A model generated the notes under the pieces. That model was given only the letters and a program-made list of their open reading frames with translations, was not told the origin of the DNA and ran no database searches. From contig JANQRM010000340.1 of NCBI GenBank assembly GCA_028284565.1, positions 1-21,576 of the forward strand: DNA of 21,576 bases, written 5' to 3'. How positions within the stretch are numbered: position 1 is the first letter of the stretch; each line of letters begins with the position of its first letter. Origin of the DNA: Anaerolineae bacterium (GTDB lineage Bacteria > Chloroflexota > Anaerolineae > Aggregatilineales > Phototrophicaceae). Position numbers and translations under genes: made by a program. Shown one piece after another: positions 1-8,743 of this stretch.

Positions 1-1
1 A

Positions 2-442
2 ACCACTCGTCCTGCCGCCTTAATGCTCGGACGACAACAATTCAAACGCATCAATATGGAACTCAATCGTCTCCTGGGGCATGTTCGCGCAACCTTCGTA
101 GGCTTAGTGGATTCCGATGGCAACATGGTCGGTGCGGCAGGTACACTCGACGATTACGACCTTCAATTGCTAACAGATGCGCTCAGCATTGACCACGCCG
201 CTCAAAAATCATTAGCCAACATCCTCTCAGAAACCAAATTCCATTCGACCTATTTTGAAGGCGCACAAATGGGAGTGTACATCATTGAATTCGGCGCACC
301 CTATACGGTGTCATTAGCGGTGATTTGTAGCACAGATGAAAAAGCAGGGATGGTCTGGCTCTATTCGAAGCGGACTGCCACAATTGTGGATGATATCCTC
401 AAGACAATTCCGAAACCGAAGAGTCTGCCCAAATTAGATTAG
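2..442 (+). CDS. Roadblock/LC7 domain protein (5' end probably outside window)
   Basis: This is a small protein of the Roadblock/LC7 family, which in bacteria usually regulates or scaffolds MglA/Ras-like small GTPases in polarity, motility or signalling. The pattern 'FVGLVDSDGNMVGAAG' followed by a helix, then 'GVYIIEFGAPYTVSLAVIC' and a C-terminal helix, matches the single alpha/beta Roadblock fold. The first in-frame ATG is at 23, but it has no Shine-Dalgarno sequence. The frame stays open to the left edge (TTRPAAL before that Met), so the true start may lie just upstream. An internal Met at 56 is also possible. The stop overlaps that of the convergent GAF gene. No GTPase gene is visible, although one could precede it. 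The family call is fairly secure; the exact role is not. Confidence 0.8.
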   Translation, partial: TTRPAALMLGRQQFKRINMELNRLLGHVRATFVGLVDSDGNMVGAAGTLDDYDLQLLTDALSIDHAAQKSLANILSETKFHSTYFEGAQMGVYIIEFGAPYTVSLAVICSTDEKAGMVWLYSKRTATIVDDILKTIPKPKSLPKLD

Positions 443-894
443 GCTTCTCCTGTAATTTCCCGATAACGTGCAAGCATCTCTTCTGCCGAGCAATCGGTTT
501 GTCCTTGTGCAATAAACTGTTCAGCAACTGTCAAGACATTTTCTAAGATGTCTTTGGGAATTACCCCTTGTCGCACCTGCTGATCCATATAAATCGCCCC
601 ATAACCAGCGACTGGAATCACAGCAACAAAGCGTAAATCTTGGAACTTCATATTCGTTTTGGGGGCTTCGGAAGGGTCACTGATAATATTATTGGTTGTG
701 ACAATACTATTCTCACTCAAGGCTTGTTGCAAACTCCCGACAGCAAAATCTTGGAAGGCTTCTGACTCCAAGACTTCAACATCCAAGTTCAAGATTTCTT
801 GCACTTGCATCTCATCATTGACCGTCATGAAACGCTCGGCTTCAGTTACAAATTGCACCACATGCAACAAAGTGGATAAAAAGTCACTTGCCAT
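439..894 (-). CDS. Small stand-alone GAF-domain protein
   Basis: The 151-residue protein consists of essentially one GAF fold. An N-terminal helix (LLHVVQFVTEAERFMTV) is followed by strands, then 'NSIVTTNNIISDP', 'RFVAVIPVAGYGAIYMD' and a closing 'FIAQ' helix, in the order seen in GAF sensor domains. GAF domains bind small ligands or cyclic nucleotides, or mediate signalling contacts. No ligand-specific motif could be recognised and no output domain is attached, so it probably acts on a partner. An AAGGG Shine-Dalgarno sequence lies 7 bases before the ATG. The gene follows the helical-repeat gene by 71 bases on the same strand, so co-transcription is likely. Its stop overlaps the convergent Roadblock stop. 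The GAF assignment comes from pattern recognition and is moderately confident. Confidence 0.65.
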   Translation of the reverse strand: MASDFLSTLLHVVQFVTEAERFMTVNDEMQVQEILNLDVEVLESEAFQDFAVGSLQQALSENSIVTTNNIISDPSEAPKTNMKFQDLRFVAVIPVAGYGAIYMDQQVRQGVIPKDILENVLTVAEQFIAQGQTDCSAEEMLARYREITGEA

Positions 895-965
895 GCAAGA
901 ACCCTTGAGTTAGTCGCTTAATATTCCTTAGTGTACCACATGAACGCGATGTGCATAGACGACGG

Positions 966-3212
966 TCAACCATTTTTCATCCCCAAAACCCCAGCAAATG
1001 CGCGCAAACCATCTTCATCTGCCAACTGTCGCAATATCGGCATCATAGCGTGGAGGCATAGCAACACATCGACGATGGGCAGTGTATGCAATTGCCACAG
1101 AACTTGCCCCCATAGACGGTACAGTCGCTCAGAATCATCTAGTGCTTGCAAGTGCATTGTCCCTTGTTCTAACCAATAGGCACGTAATCGGGGCTGTGGA
1201 ATCGTCAAGGAAGCTAAGACTCCTTTTTCCAATGCCGTGTACGAATCTGGTAGAGGAAAGTAGTTGGAATCTGAATGACTTGCCAGCAAGGGTGCAAGGA
1301 TACTAATCGCACTCGCCTTATCATAACCATCATCAATCATCTCGATAGCAGTTGCGGCACTCTGCGCGAATCCCTTTGTCGCCGCCGGAGACAAATAAGG
1401 GGCGATTGCCATAATCGCGCTAGTACGATCATAACCCGCTTCGATTTGCTGGATGAGGGACCAAGTTTTGCCTGCTAATTGTTGCTGTTGTTCTTCGGGC
1501 AATTGCTGGATAATAGCAATATTGATATTCACAGTATCATATACATCCGACATTGCCTCACCTAGCGATTGCACTTTGGGTAACCAATCACTCGGCATGA
1601 TAGGTGTGACACTAATTAACGAGCGCGCCCGCTTAAATTCCAATGGCATCTGATGAATACAATCAAAAATCTCATTCAGGGCTCTGTCTTTGCGCTTATC
1701 TGTTAGTACACCGCCGATTCCCATCAAGGCATTAAAGCATTGTTGAGTATTCTCAATTGACAACGCAATATCCAAGGCTTGAGCGTGCATCTTTTTGTCC
1801 AAATGAGGGCTAAGGAGGACAATCGCCCTTGCACGCGCACTTTCCTTTTTGATCTCGGCAGTCGTATTTAAAGTTTGTTTGAGGGTCTCTTCCATCAACT
1901 GGGGAGTCAGTAAATCAAACAATCCGACAATCGCCGTCACTCGCTCCAAATCATGCGACAAACTGGAGGCTGAATTCAATGCATCCGCAATGGTTTGTTC
2001 GCGCGCATGATCTGGCACATGATGGGCTAGGGCGGTCAACGCTTGCACCCGCGAATCGCGCTCAATCATCGTATGTGCAACTGCCAGACTAGCAACCAGC
2101 ATGTTCGACGGCAATGTAGGCGCGAGTTTAGCTAGCAAGATTGCCCGTTCACGCTCACTGCTCAGGCTATGCACCGCCGCCAATGCCTCACCTTGTAAAT
2201 CCGTCGTCAAATATGGAGCCAACGCTACCAACACCCGTGCGCGCACATGCCGTTTCCCAATACCAATCGCAATATCGAGGGCTTTCTCCAATATCTCTGG
2301 AAAACGGTCTTTTTCACTGGCATCCACCAAATGAGGCGCGAAAGCAATCAACGCCTCTGCACGGGCTTCTTCTCGTTGAATAGCTCGGATGGCATCCAAC
2401 GCAGATTCGCGCAGGCGAGCTTCAAAGTCACTATGCTCCATATACTGAGCCAATGCTGTCAACACTTGTGCGCGAGATGACGGGTCTTGGATTTCCCCAG
2501 CAATTTGCAGGGCTTGGGCTTGCAACTCATCCGGCAACTCTTCCGCTAAACTCAACAGGGTTTTGAGCCTAAGCGTGTCATTTTGTGAGGATGCCAATTC
2601 CCCCAAGACATCGTGCAAGAGCCGTATCCCAATCGCATAGGGCAGATGTGGAGCTAACTTCGTCAAACTGCGCAATCGCGATTCTGCATCGGGGATTCGT
2701 TGCGCCAACGTGACAATATTCATCAACGGAGATGGGATAGGCAAATCCCCTTCAATTTGACTCAACAAAGGGGCGAGTCGATAAAGAGTCTGCGTCCGTG
2801 CTACCGGGTCGCTAATGCCATCCACTTTTTTCCAAATGAATTGGATCGTTGCTTGATAATCGGAGGGCAAATCTTTTTCTGCCAACGAGGTCAGCAACAG
2901 CAACTTCGTCAGCGTTTCTTTCAAATGTTGCACATCTGCCATCAGGCTATGCACTTGCCCTGCTTCCAGAATATCATCCATCGTCTCCAGAATCATCAAG
3001 CGGGCATTCGCAATACTCGTCGGGGGTTCAATATAGCCTTGTCCTTTGGTAGCGACATTCAAATGACTCAACGCAAACAAATACCGAATTTGCTCTGTAA
3101 GCTGTCCAATACCGCCCGTCAATGCTTGCTTCAATGCTTGCTGTAACGGCTTCCGCGGGTCACTAGGTTTATTTGGTGTTGAAGTCGTTGTCTCGTCTGT
3201 TTGTTGAACCAC
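966..3212 (-). CDS. Large alpha-solenoid (HEAT/TPR-like) helical-repeat protein
   Basis: The 748-residue protein is almost entirely tandem two-helix repeats of about 32-40 residues, starting near residue 136. The core reads roughly '(D/E)..RA.AL..LAPHL....(L)..AL..A..I', for example 'ARAEALIAFAPHL', 'RARVLVALAPYL' and 'RVQALTALAHHVP'. About 15 repeats can be delineated, becoming more degenerate towards the C terminus. Such arrays form curved superhelices that bind proteins. In Chloroflexota and cyanobacteria the same repeat type is often fused behind NACHT or other NTPase domains, but no P-loop, signal peptide or membrane helix is present here. The N-terminal 20 residues are Thr/Pro-rich and low in complexity. 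The start codon is GTG with a poor Shine-Dalgarno sequence. It heads a probable operon with the GAF gene. Function is unknown; a scaffold role is an inference. Confidence 0.75.
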   Translation of the reverse strand: MVQQTDETTTSTPNKPSDPRKPLQQALKQALTGGIGQLTEQIRYLFALSHLNVATKGQGYIEPPTSIANARLMILETMDDILEAGQVHSLMADVQHLKETLTKLLLLTSLAEKDLPSDYQATIQFIWKKVDGISDPVARTQTLYRLAPLLSQIEGDLPIPSPLMNIVTLAQRIPDAESRLRSLTKLAPHLPYAIGIRLLHDVLGELASSQNDTLRLKTLLSLAEELPDELQAQALQIAGEIQDPSSRAQVLTALAQYMEHSDFEARLRESALDAIRAIQREEARAEALIAFAPHLVDASEKDRFPEILEKALDIAIGIGKRHVRARVLVALAPYLTTDLQGEALAAVHSLSSERERAILLAKLAPTLPSNMLVASLAVAHTMIERDSRVQALTALAHHVPDHAREQTIADALNSASSLSHDLERVTAIVGLFDLLTPQLMEETLKQTLNTTAEIKKESARARAIVLLSPHLDKKMHAQALDIALSIENTQQCFNALMGIGGVLTDKRKDRALNEIFDCIHQMPLEFKRARSLISVTPIMPSDWLPKVQSLGEAMSDVYDTVNINIAIIQQLPEEQQQQLAGKTWSLIQQIEAGYDRTSAIMAIAPYLSPAATKGFAQSAATAIEMIDDGYDKASAISILAPLLASHSDSNYFPLPDSYTALEKGVLASLTIPQPRLRAYWLEQGTMHLQALDDSERLYRLWGQVLWQLHTLPIVDVLLCLHAMMPILRQLADEDGLRAFAGVLGMKNG

Positions 3213-3220
3213 AATCGCAA

Positions 3221-3275
3221 CTTATCTTATTGGCATAACCACATCTCTTGATATTGTAGGCGCGAATAAGATAAG
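3221..3275. promoter_or_regulatory. Perfect 11-bp inverted repeat in divergent intergenic region (possible operator)
   Basis: The left arm CTTATCTTATT (3221-3231) and right arm AATAAGATAAG (3265-3275) are perfect inverse complements separated by 33 bases. Each arm is itself a tandem pentamer (CTTAT twice, ATAAG twice). A TACAAT -10-like hexamer for the minus strand (3258-3253) lies between the arms, so one arm would sit in the -35/-10 spacer of the repeat-protein promoter and the other just after its start site. No T-tract follows in either direction, so it is not a terminator. The operator role is inferred from position. Confidence 0.45.
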
Positions 3276-3318
3276 CACGCAAGCGAATAGCCCTTAACTC
3301 TTCAAAAGTCGTCCAGCA

Positions 3319-3347
3319 TTGACCCGCCGTATTGCCCCATTTATGTT
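3319..3347 (+). promoter_or_regulatory. Putative sigma70-type promoter of the receptor-kinase gene
   Basis: TTGACC (3319-3324) and TATGTT (3342-3347) are separated by 17 bases and lie about 57 bases before the kinase ATG. The -35 matches 5 of 6 and the -10 matches 4 of 6 consensus positions. A GGGGAGA Shine-Dalgarno sequence (3386-3392) follows. Prediction is by eye only. Confidence 0.35.
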
Positions 3348-3403
3348 AAAATCCTCTCAGATAGCCACAAGTGACAGGGCAATTTGGGGAGATCGATTTT
3401 CCG

Positions 3404-5469
3404 ATGTCAGGAATAGACCTCATCGGCAAAACAATGGGTGACTACCTCATTCAAGAGCAAATTGGACAGGGTGGGATGGCAACCGTATATCGCGCTCACT
3501 AACAGACGATGAAGCGGGATGTCGCCCTCAAGGTAATTCGCCTTGATACTGGAGACTTGGAATTCGACAATTTCCAAAACGCTTTGAACGAGAAGCCTCC
3601 TTAATCGCCGCCTTAGAACATATTCACATTCTCCCCGTTTATGCGTATGGTGTACAAGATAGGCTTGCGTATCTTGCCATGCGGTGGTTTCGGGGCGGGA
3701 CACTCAGCCAACGTCTCAAAGACAAATCACTTACCTCCGATGAAATCGCCAAAATCTTCCACCAGATTGCCACAGCACTCGATTACGCCCATAGCCATCA
3801 TGTCATTCATCGGGACCTCAAACCCGCCAACATCTTGCTAGATACACAAGGTAATGCCTACCTTACCGACTTCGGACTTGCCAAAATCATTCAAGGTACA
3901 GAACCTGACCTCACGCAAGAAGATAACATCATCGGCACAGTCACTTATATGTCTCCAGAACAGATTCGTGGCGCAAAACTCGATGCTCGTTCCGATATTT
4001 ATAGTCTAGGCATTGTCCTCTATCAAATGGTCTATGGCAAAATACCCTTCCGTAGAGACCATGACTCCGAATACATCGCGGTAATGTATAAACATCTGGA
4101 ATCCGAACCCCCACCTCCCAGCAAATTCAATCCCGATATTCGACCCGAACTAGAAGCGATTATCCTTAAAGCCCTTGCCAAAAACCCCGATGATCGCTTT
4201 CAATCTGCAACAGAAATGTCGGAACTTGTGCAAAGGGTGATGGGATTAAGCCAAGATACCCAACAAAGGAATCTCACTCGGCAAGTCTCAACCATAGAAA
4301 CGCAAATTGCGCCTGAACACACACCAACGCAAAGCTCACCCTCTCAAAATCGTTTAGTTGCGATTGGTGTTTTACTTCTTATCTTTGCTATGATTGGAGG
4401 GGTATTCATCACGCAATCCGATTTGCTGACGACAACACAAACCCAATCTCCCACACTGACTGAAACCTCATCTCCAACCGTCACCCCATCGCCATTAATT
4501 ATCCCAACCTACAGTATTCTTGCAGGAGAAGCACAAACCCCACAAGAGTTAGTGGTATCCGATGAACAGATTCGCCTTGCACAGGATCGATTATGAGAAT
4601 CCGGCTTCATTGCAGTAGTCAGTTGTAATCTCGATAGTGAATATCACACAACAATTACTCGTGAGATTCGGGATTTTGCAGAGAGTTATGGTTTGTCCAC
4701 ACAAGTTTACGACAGCCAATCGGATGCATATTTGCAACTTAATTTACTTGAACGTAGCCTGATTGACCAAGCCAAAGGGTATATTATCTGCGCCCTAGAC
4801 TACGATGTCATTTATGAACAACTCAGGGCTATCCGTCAATCAAATACACCCTTGGTCTTAATGAGTGGAGCTGATGTTGAACGGTATGGGGCTGTGGTGT
4901 TGTCTTCCGAAAATGATAATTACGCGATGGGCTTTACAACAGGTCAATATGCAGGTGAGATCATTTCGGATCAGTTCACTGGTGAAGCAGATGTGCTAAT
5001 ACTTGATTTTCCTGATTTATCAGTGATCGTTGAACGAGCTAATGGCTTAGAGGAGGGCGTTCTATCCAATGCACCAAATGCCAATATCATTGAGCGGTAT
5101 CTTGGAGCAACCCGAGAAAATGGTTATCAATCCGTCAAAACCCTAATCGAAGCTGGAACGAAATTTGATATGATTGTTAGTATCAATGATGCCGGGTCAT
5201 ATGGCGCGATAGATGCACTCGTCGAAGCTGATATTTCGCCGGATGAGGTCTTGATTTTTAGCATCGATGCAGAACGACAAGCAACGGATTATATTCATGA
5301 CGATTACTTCATTCGTGGGTCACTCTCTGTTGGCAGGCAAGAGAGTGCGCTTGCATCCGTTAATGTTATAACTCAACTACTCGCTGGAGAAGCCGTTCCC
5401 GAAACGATCATAATCCTCTCTGGCGAGATGGTGACTAAGGCTACCCTTGAATCAAATACTGCCGAATAA
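3404..5469 (+). pseudogene. Disrupted transmembrane Ser/Thr kinase with extracellular sugar-binding-type domain
   Basis: Reading from ATG 3404, with one base restored, gives a protein of about 688 residues. It begins with a PknB-type kinase domain: glycine loop GQGGMATV, catalytic Lys in DVALK, HRDLKPAN near 3808, DFGLAK and SPEQ. A linker leads to one membrane helix (about 4354-4416, VLLLIFAMIGGVF) and a Thr/Ser/Pro-rich segment. The C-terminal part, from about 4597, resembles type I periplasmic binding proteins of the RbsB/Peripla_BP_4 class. Three lesions are seen: TAA at 3500-3502 (CAA expected), loss of one base around 3576-3579 (five A's would restore '..FQKRFEREA'), and TGA at 4594-4596 (CGA likely). 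Outside these points the frame stays open and the motifs are intact, so decay looks recent unless these are assembly errors. The adjacent sugar importer suggests it sensed a sugar. Fragments 3679-4596 and 4693-5469 may be annotated as separate genes. Confidence 0.85.
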
Positions 5470-5576
5470 CCTTTCCTATGATACAGTTTGATGAACTAGC
5501 GAGTGAAGGAAGAAATTCAGAAAGGCTTATTAGCCATAATATCTTATCCAACCTCGTATCTCAATACCGAAGGTAA

Positions 5577-5632
5577 AACTAACAATAAGTGTAGAACTAA
5601 CAACTAAAAATCAACGACTAATGACAAATTAC
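5577..5632. repeat. Degenerate heptameric tandem repeats
   Basis: Eight consecutive 7-base units can be laid out. The clearest are TAACAAC (5598), CAACGAC (5612) and TAATGAC (5619), following a loose xAAxxAC pattern. They resemble the short tandem heptamers common between genes of filamentous cyanobacteria and some Chloroflexota. They are noncoding and sit between the kinase pseudogene and the importer promoter. The rest of 5470-5678 shows nothing else supportable. Confidence 0.35.
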
Positions 5633-5678
5633 TGTTTAAAATTTGACCAAGATTTGGTTAATCTACCGAACCAATGCT

Positions 5679-5707
5679 TTTACCCGTGTCCTCAACCGAT
5701 GTACAAT
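5679..5707 (+). promoter_or_regulatory. Putative promoter of the ABC importer operon
   Basis: TTTACC (5679-5684) and TACAAT (5702-5707) are spaced by 17 bases, about 31 bases before the first permease ATG. An AGGGGA Shine-Dalgarno sequence (5727-5732) lies 5 bases before that start. The -10 matches 5 of 6 and the -35 matches 4 of 6 consensus positions. No operator for a LacI- or ROK-type regulator was recognised. Confidence 0.4.
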
Positions 5708-5737
5708 AGGGGTCAGCATTAATAGCAGGGGACATAA

Positions 5738-7414
5738 ATGTCAACGATTTCTGCATCATCTTCCGGCATATTCAATACACGTCGCGGAAGATTATTAAAA
5801 GAAAATTTAACAGCTTACACCTTTTTATTTCCCACCATAATCTTGATGTTTATCTTCGGGATTGCGCCTGTCGCATTTGCCTTCTTCGTAAGTCTCCATA
5901 AATGGCGACGTTTTCCCGATGAATATCAAGGCTTAGGCAATTATGAACGCGCCTTAGGGAATTTTGGCTATCTCCTCTTCGTTTGGATTGCTATTGGGTT
6001 AGCGGTCTTTGCCGTCATTCTCTTTCGGCGCACAATCCAAAAAATTCGGGAAGAAGATGATAGCGAAGGCTGGTTATTTATCTTTCCTGCGCTTTTCAAT
6101 ACGGGTGCGATTCTCCTCTTCATCAATTGGTTCTTCCCACTGTTGCTAGAAATTATGCTTGTACCAAGAGCGATTGTGGACTTTGAACGTACACAGGGAG
6201 AGGAAGCAACCCTCAGCGTTTTCCTAAATGAACTACAAACCCGCTTTGCCATCCCCGAATTTTCTTCAGCAGGAAACACCTTCCTGTTGGTCGGGATTAT
6301 TGCGATTGTCGTTTCTGTAGTTTTCTTCCGCATTTTCAAAACACCTCAACGCGGATTTTATATTGTTCGCTGGACAGCCATCGCACTCCTGATTGCAGGG
6401 GCGTTTCTCATTGCTCAGCTGGCATTCACAGAGATTCAAAATGCCATTCTTACGGCCCAAGTAGATGGAACAGACCTGCCTATCTGGACGCAGTTCATCT
6501 TCATTTCGCTAGGTGGTGGGGTCGTCTACATTGCATGGAAACTCTGGCAACGGGGCATTGCCGATTACGACAACAAGAACTTCATCTTGATGGCACTGGG
6601 CGGGATTATGCTGGCAGTCGGCGGATTTATCCTCCTAACTGAACTCCCCAATACCATGGTGCAAGCAGATGACGACCTACTGGCAGGCTTTGCCAACACC
6701 ATCCTTTATGCAGTGGGGACAGTTCCCTTTCAATTGGCAATTGGCTTGATATTAGCATACTTCCTCTTCCAAGACATTCGGGGCAAAAGTCTATTCCGCC
6801 TAATTTATTTCATTCCCTACATCATGCCTTATATTGCGACATCCATCGTCTTCCGTATTCTCTTCTCTGCCGAATCAACCTCTCTAGCGAACAATATGCT
6901 GGGTCTCGTGGGCATTGAACCTCAACAATGGATATTAGAACGCACACCAGTCGGCACATTACTTGGCTTGCCTGATTGGTTAGCAGGTCCCAGTCTCGCA
7001 CTCTTGGTCATCATGATTTACACCACATGGACCTATATCGGCTACGATGCTATCATTTTCCTTGCGGGTTTGGGCAATATCCCCACAGAATTGTACGAAG
7101 CCGCTAAAATCGATGGCGCATCGGGTTGGCGCATCTTCCGCCATATCACACTCCCTTTGCTCTCACCGACGACCTTCTTCCTTTCATTGATTGCTGTCAT
7201 TGGGACATTCAAAGCCTTTACCCAGATATGGATTATGCGGACAACTGCCGCTGGAAAGGCGGTGGATACAGCGAGTGTCTTTATATTCGACGAACTCAAT
7301 AGCAACAGTCGCTATGGCTACGCCTCTGCAATGGCATTTGTCCTCTTTGCAGTGATTATGGTGCTTACCCTCGCTCAAAATCGCATTGCTAGCCGAAGGG
7401 TTTTCTATGGCTGA
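5738..7414 (+). CDS. Sugar ABC transporter permease, MalF/UgpA type, with extra membrane helices
   Basis: This is an inner-membrane permease of a carbohydrate-uptake (CUT1-type) ABC importer, pairing with the next gene to form the channel. The first helix (about 27-51) is of the usual MalF/UgpA kind ([19 protein letters not shown]). The MetI-like core begins near residue 316 ([19 protein letters not shown]) and contains the EAA loop that contacts the ATPase ([20 protein letters not shown], 451-470). The protein has 558 residues against about 300 for typical relatives. The excess, roughly residues 72-310, contains about five or six additional hydrophobic segments instead of a periplasmic loop. 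AGGGGA precedes the ATG by 5 bases. The last 8 bases overlap the second permease gene. Substrate cannot be read from sequence; a sugar or glycerol-3-phosphate-type compound is likely. Confidence 0.9.
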   Translation: MSTISASSSGIFNTRRGRLLKENLTAYTFLFPTIILMFIFGIAPVAFAFFVSLHKWRRFPDEYQGLGNYERALGNFGYLLFVWIAIGLAVFAVILFRRTIQKIREEDDSEGWLFIFPALFNTGAILLFINWFFPLLLEIMLVPRAIVDFERTQGEEATLSVFLNELQTRFAIPEFSSAGNTFLLVGIIAIVVSVVFFRIFKTPQRGFYIVRWTAIALLIAGAFLIAQLAFTEIQNAILTAQVDGTDLPIWTQFIFISLGGGVVYIAWKLWQRGIADYDNKNFILMALGGIMLAVGGFILLTELPNTMVQADDDLLAGFANTILYAVGTVPFQLAIGLILAYFLFQDIRGKSLFRLIYFIPYIMPYIATSIVFRILFSAESTSLANNMLGLVGIEPQQWILERTPVGTLLGLPDWLAGPSLALLVIMIYTTWTYIGYDAIIFLAGLGNIPTELYEAAKIDGASGWRIFRHITLPLLSPTTFFLSLIAVIGTFKAFTQIWIMRTTAAGKAVDTASVFIFDELNSNSRYGYASAMAFVLFAVIMVLTLAQNRIASRRVFYG

Positions 7415-8591
7415 TACAACGCTCTCCCAATCCAAAACACTCAAACAACCCGTAGCAATTGAACGCCCGCCTCGACGAATAGATTGGGGCAAAGGATTCG
7501 TCTACGCGGTCCTGATTCTGGGCATCATCTTTGCGATCGCGCCTTTCTTATGGATGCTCAGTGCATCTCTGATGACGACGACAGAAATCTCAACAGGACG
7601 ATTGATTCCTGCCGAAATCCAATGGGATAACTACCCAACAGCATTACGCATTGCCAATTTTCTCCAAGTCAGCACCAACACCGACCCCGAACTTGGCGAT
7701 GTCGTCTCCAGCCCAGAACGCACGCTTTGGATAACCTCCGCTCTTGTTGCGTTTGCGGGTGTCTTTTTCATCATAAGTCGCTATCTCCTTGCTGATAAAC
7801 CGCCCAGAATCTTACCGTCCCTTCGCCCACTCTACGAAAACAAACTTCTTGGTTGGGTGATTACCTTAATCTTGGTTGTTGTTGGTATTATTGCCATTAA
7901 CCTAGCCGTCCGTGATGTTGAGCTTTCGGGCTATCTCTGGAACAGTCTCCGCCTCACCACCATGACCATCGTTGGCTCACTCATAGTCAATATTCCCGCC
8001 GCCTATGCCTTCGGACGGATGCGCTTCTTCGGACGGGATTTCATGTTTGCGCTCATGCTCTCCACCATGATGATTCCTGCTATTGTGACTCTCGTTCCAC
8101 ACCTACTCACTGTCATCTGGGTTGGACGCTTCAGCGAAAGCATCTTCGGACCTAACGGTGCATGGTTCAACAATTGGCCCGCACTCGTCGTTCCCGGTTT
8201 GGCGTCCGCCTTCAATATTTTCTTACTCCGCCAGTTCTTTACCCAAATCCCTGACGACTTATGGGATGCCGCACGCATCGACGGAGCTGGACACTTCCGC
8301 TTTTTGATGAGTGTCGTACTCCCACTCTCCAAAGCACCCATCATGACCGTCGTGACTCTTGAATTCATCGGTGCCTGGAACTCCCTCATGTGGCCCCTAT
8401 TAGTGACAAACGATGAGACATGGCGACCTGTAGCAGTCGGCTTGACCAACTTCGTCACTGGAGATGCTCCTGGCGACCTCCATCTACAAATGGCGGCATC
8501 AGTGTTAATGATTCTGCCGATTTTGGTGATATACTTCATTGCACAAAAACAATTTACCGAGGGCATCGCCCAATCTGGCTTGAAAGGCTAA
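7407..8591 (+). CDS. Sugar ABC transporter permease, MalG/UgpE type, with extra membrane helices
   Basis: This is the second permease of the importer. ATG 7407 is preferred over an upstream in-frame ATG at 7386 because GAAGGG (7395-7400) precedes it by 6 bases and because ATGGCTGA overlaps the previous stop, a typical coupling arrangement. Of 394 residues, the MalG-like pattern is visible: first helix 31-55, core from about residue 176 ([20 protein letters not shown]), EAA loop 285-305 ([12 protein letters not shown]) and a C-terminal tail ending in QSGLKG. Relative to the usual length of about 280 residues, a segment around 105-170 adds two hydrophobic helices, echoing the expansion of its partner. 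It would localise to the membrane with the 5738 product. The cognate ATPase is not in this window. Confidence 0.9.
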   Translation: MADTTLSQSKTLKQPVAIERPPRRIDWGKGFVYAVLILGIIFAIAPFLWMLSASLMTTTEISTGRLIPAEIQWDNYPTALRIANFLQVSTNTDPELGDVVSSPERTLWITSALVAFAGVFFIISRYLLADKPPRILPSLRPLYENKLLGWVITLILVVVGIIAINLAVRDVELSGYLWNSLRLTTMTIVGSLIVNIPAAYAFGRMRFFGRDFMFALMLSTMMIPAIVTLVPHLLTVIWVGRFSESIFGPNGAWFNNWPALVVPGLASAFNIFLLRQFFTQIPDDLWDAARIDGAGHFRFLMSVVLPLSKAPIMTVVTLEFIGAWNSLMWPLLVTNDETWRPVAVGLTNFVTGDAPGDLHLQMAASVLMILPILVIYFIAQKQFTEGIAQSGLKG

Positions 8592-8637
8592 TGGGCATGT
8601 ACATTGCAAATGAAATGCATTTTCAGTGTAGACTTTA

Positions 8638-8672
8638 TACTCGTTACTCATCACTCATAACTCGTTACTATT
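8638..8672. repeat. Heptameric tandem repeat
   Basis: Five successive 7-base units occur: TACTCGT, TACTCAT, CACTCAT, AACTCGT and the partial TACTATT. The pattern resembles short tandem heptamers seen between genes in cyanobacteria and Chloroflexota. It differs in sequence from the block at 5577-5632. It begins 46 bases after the second permease stop. Confidence 0.5.
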
Positions 8673-8678
8673 CAAGAA

Positions 8679-8743
8679 CCCTCCACCGTATCCCCTTACG
8701 GTGTTTAAACGGCAACGTCTATAGGAGGGGTATAGACACTGCC
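8679..8743 (+). promoter_or_regulatory. Tandem RNA hairpins with complementary loops in binding-protein leader
   Basis: Hairpin 1 has arms CACCGTA (8684-8690) and TACGGTG (8697-8703) around loop TCCCCT. Hairpin 2 has arms GTCTATA (8717-8723) and TATAGAC (8731-8737) around loop GGAGGGG, extended by GGCA (8711-8714) pairing with TGCC (8740-8743). Loop bases CCCCT (8692-8696) and AGGGG (8726-8730) are complementary, allowing a kissing interaction. CCCTCC (8679-8684) is a competing partner for GGAGGG. The element ends 46 bases before the binding-protein ATG. It matches no riboswitch class I recognise. A role in mRNA processing, stability or controlled expression of the binding protein is an inference. 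Confidence 0.45.

Noticed and set aside
2700..3146. 148-residue plus-strand open frame opposite the helical-repeat gene
   Set aside because: It lies antisense to a well-supported repeat protein, has no ribosome site and no recognisable domain.
3679..4596. A separate 305-residue kinase gene starting at 3679
   Set aside because: It lacks the glycine loop and catalytic Lys, which are encoded just upstream in another frame. It is a fragment of the disrupted receptor kinase.
4693..5469. An independent periplasmic binding protein gene
   Set aside because: It is in frame with the kinase fragment across a single TGA, begins inside the binding domain and has no signal peptide of its own.
5524..5535. 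Hairpin GGCT/AGCC after the kinase pseudogene as a terminator
   Set aside because: The stem is only 4 bp and no T-run follows.
8003..8566. 187-residue minus-strand open frame within the second permease gene
   Set aside because: It is a shadow of the permease, rich in unusual residues and without family features.
8638..8672. Short repeats as a CRISPR array
   Set aside because: Units are 7 bases with no spacers, so they cannot be CRISPR repeats.
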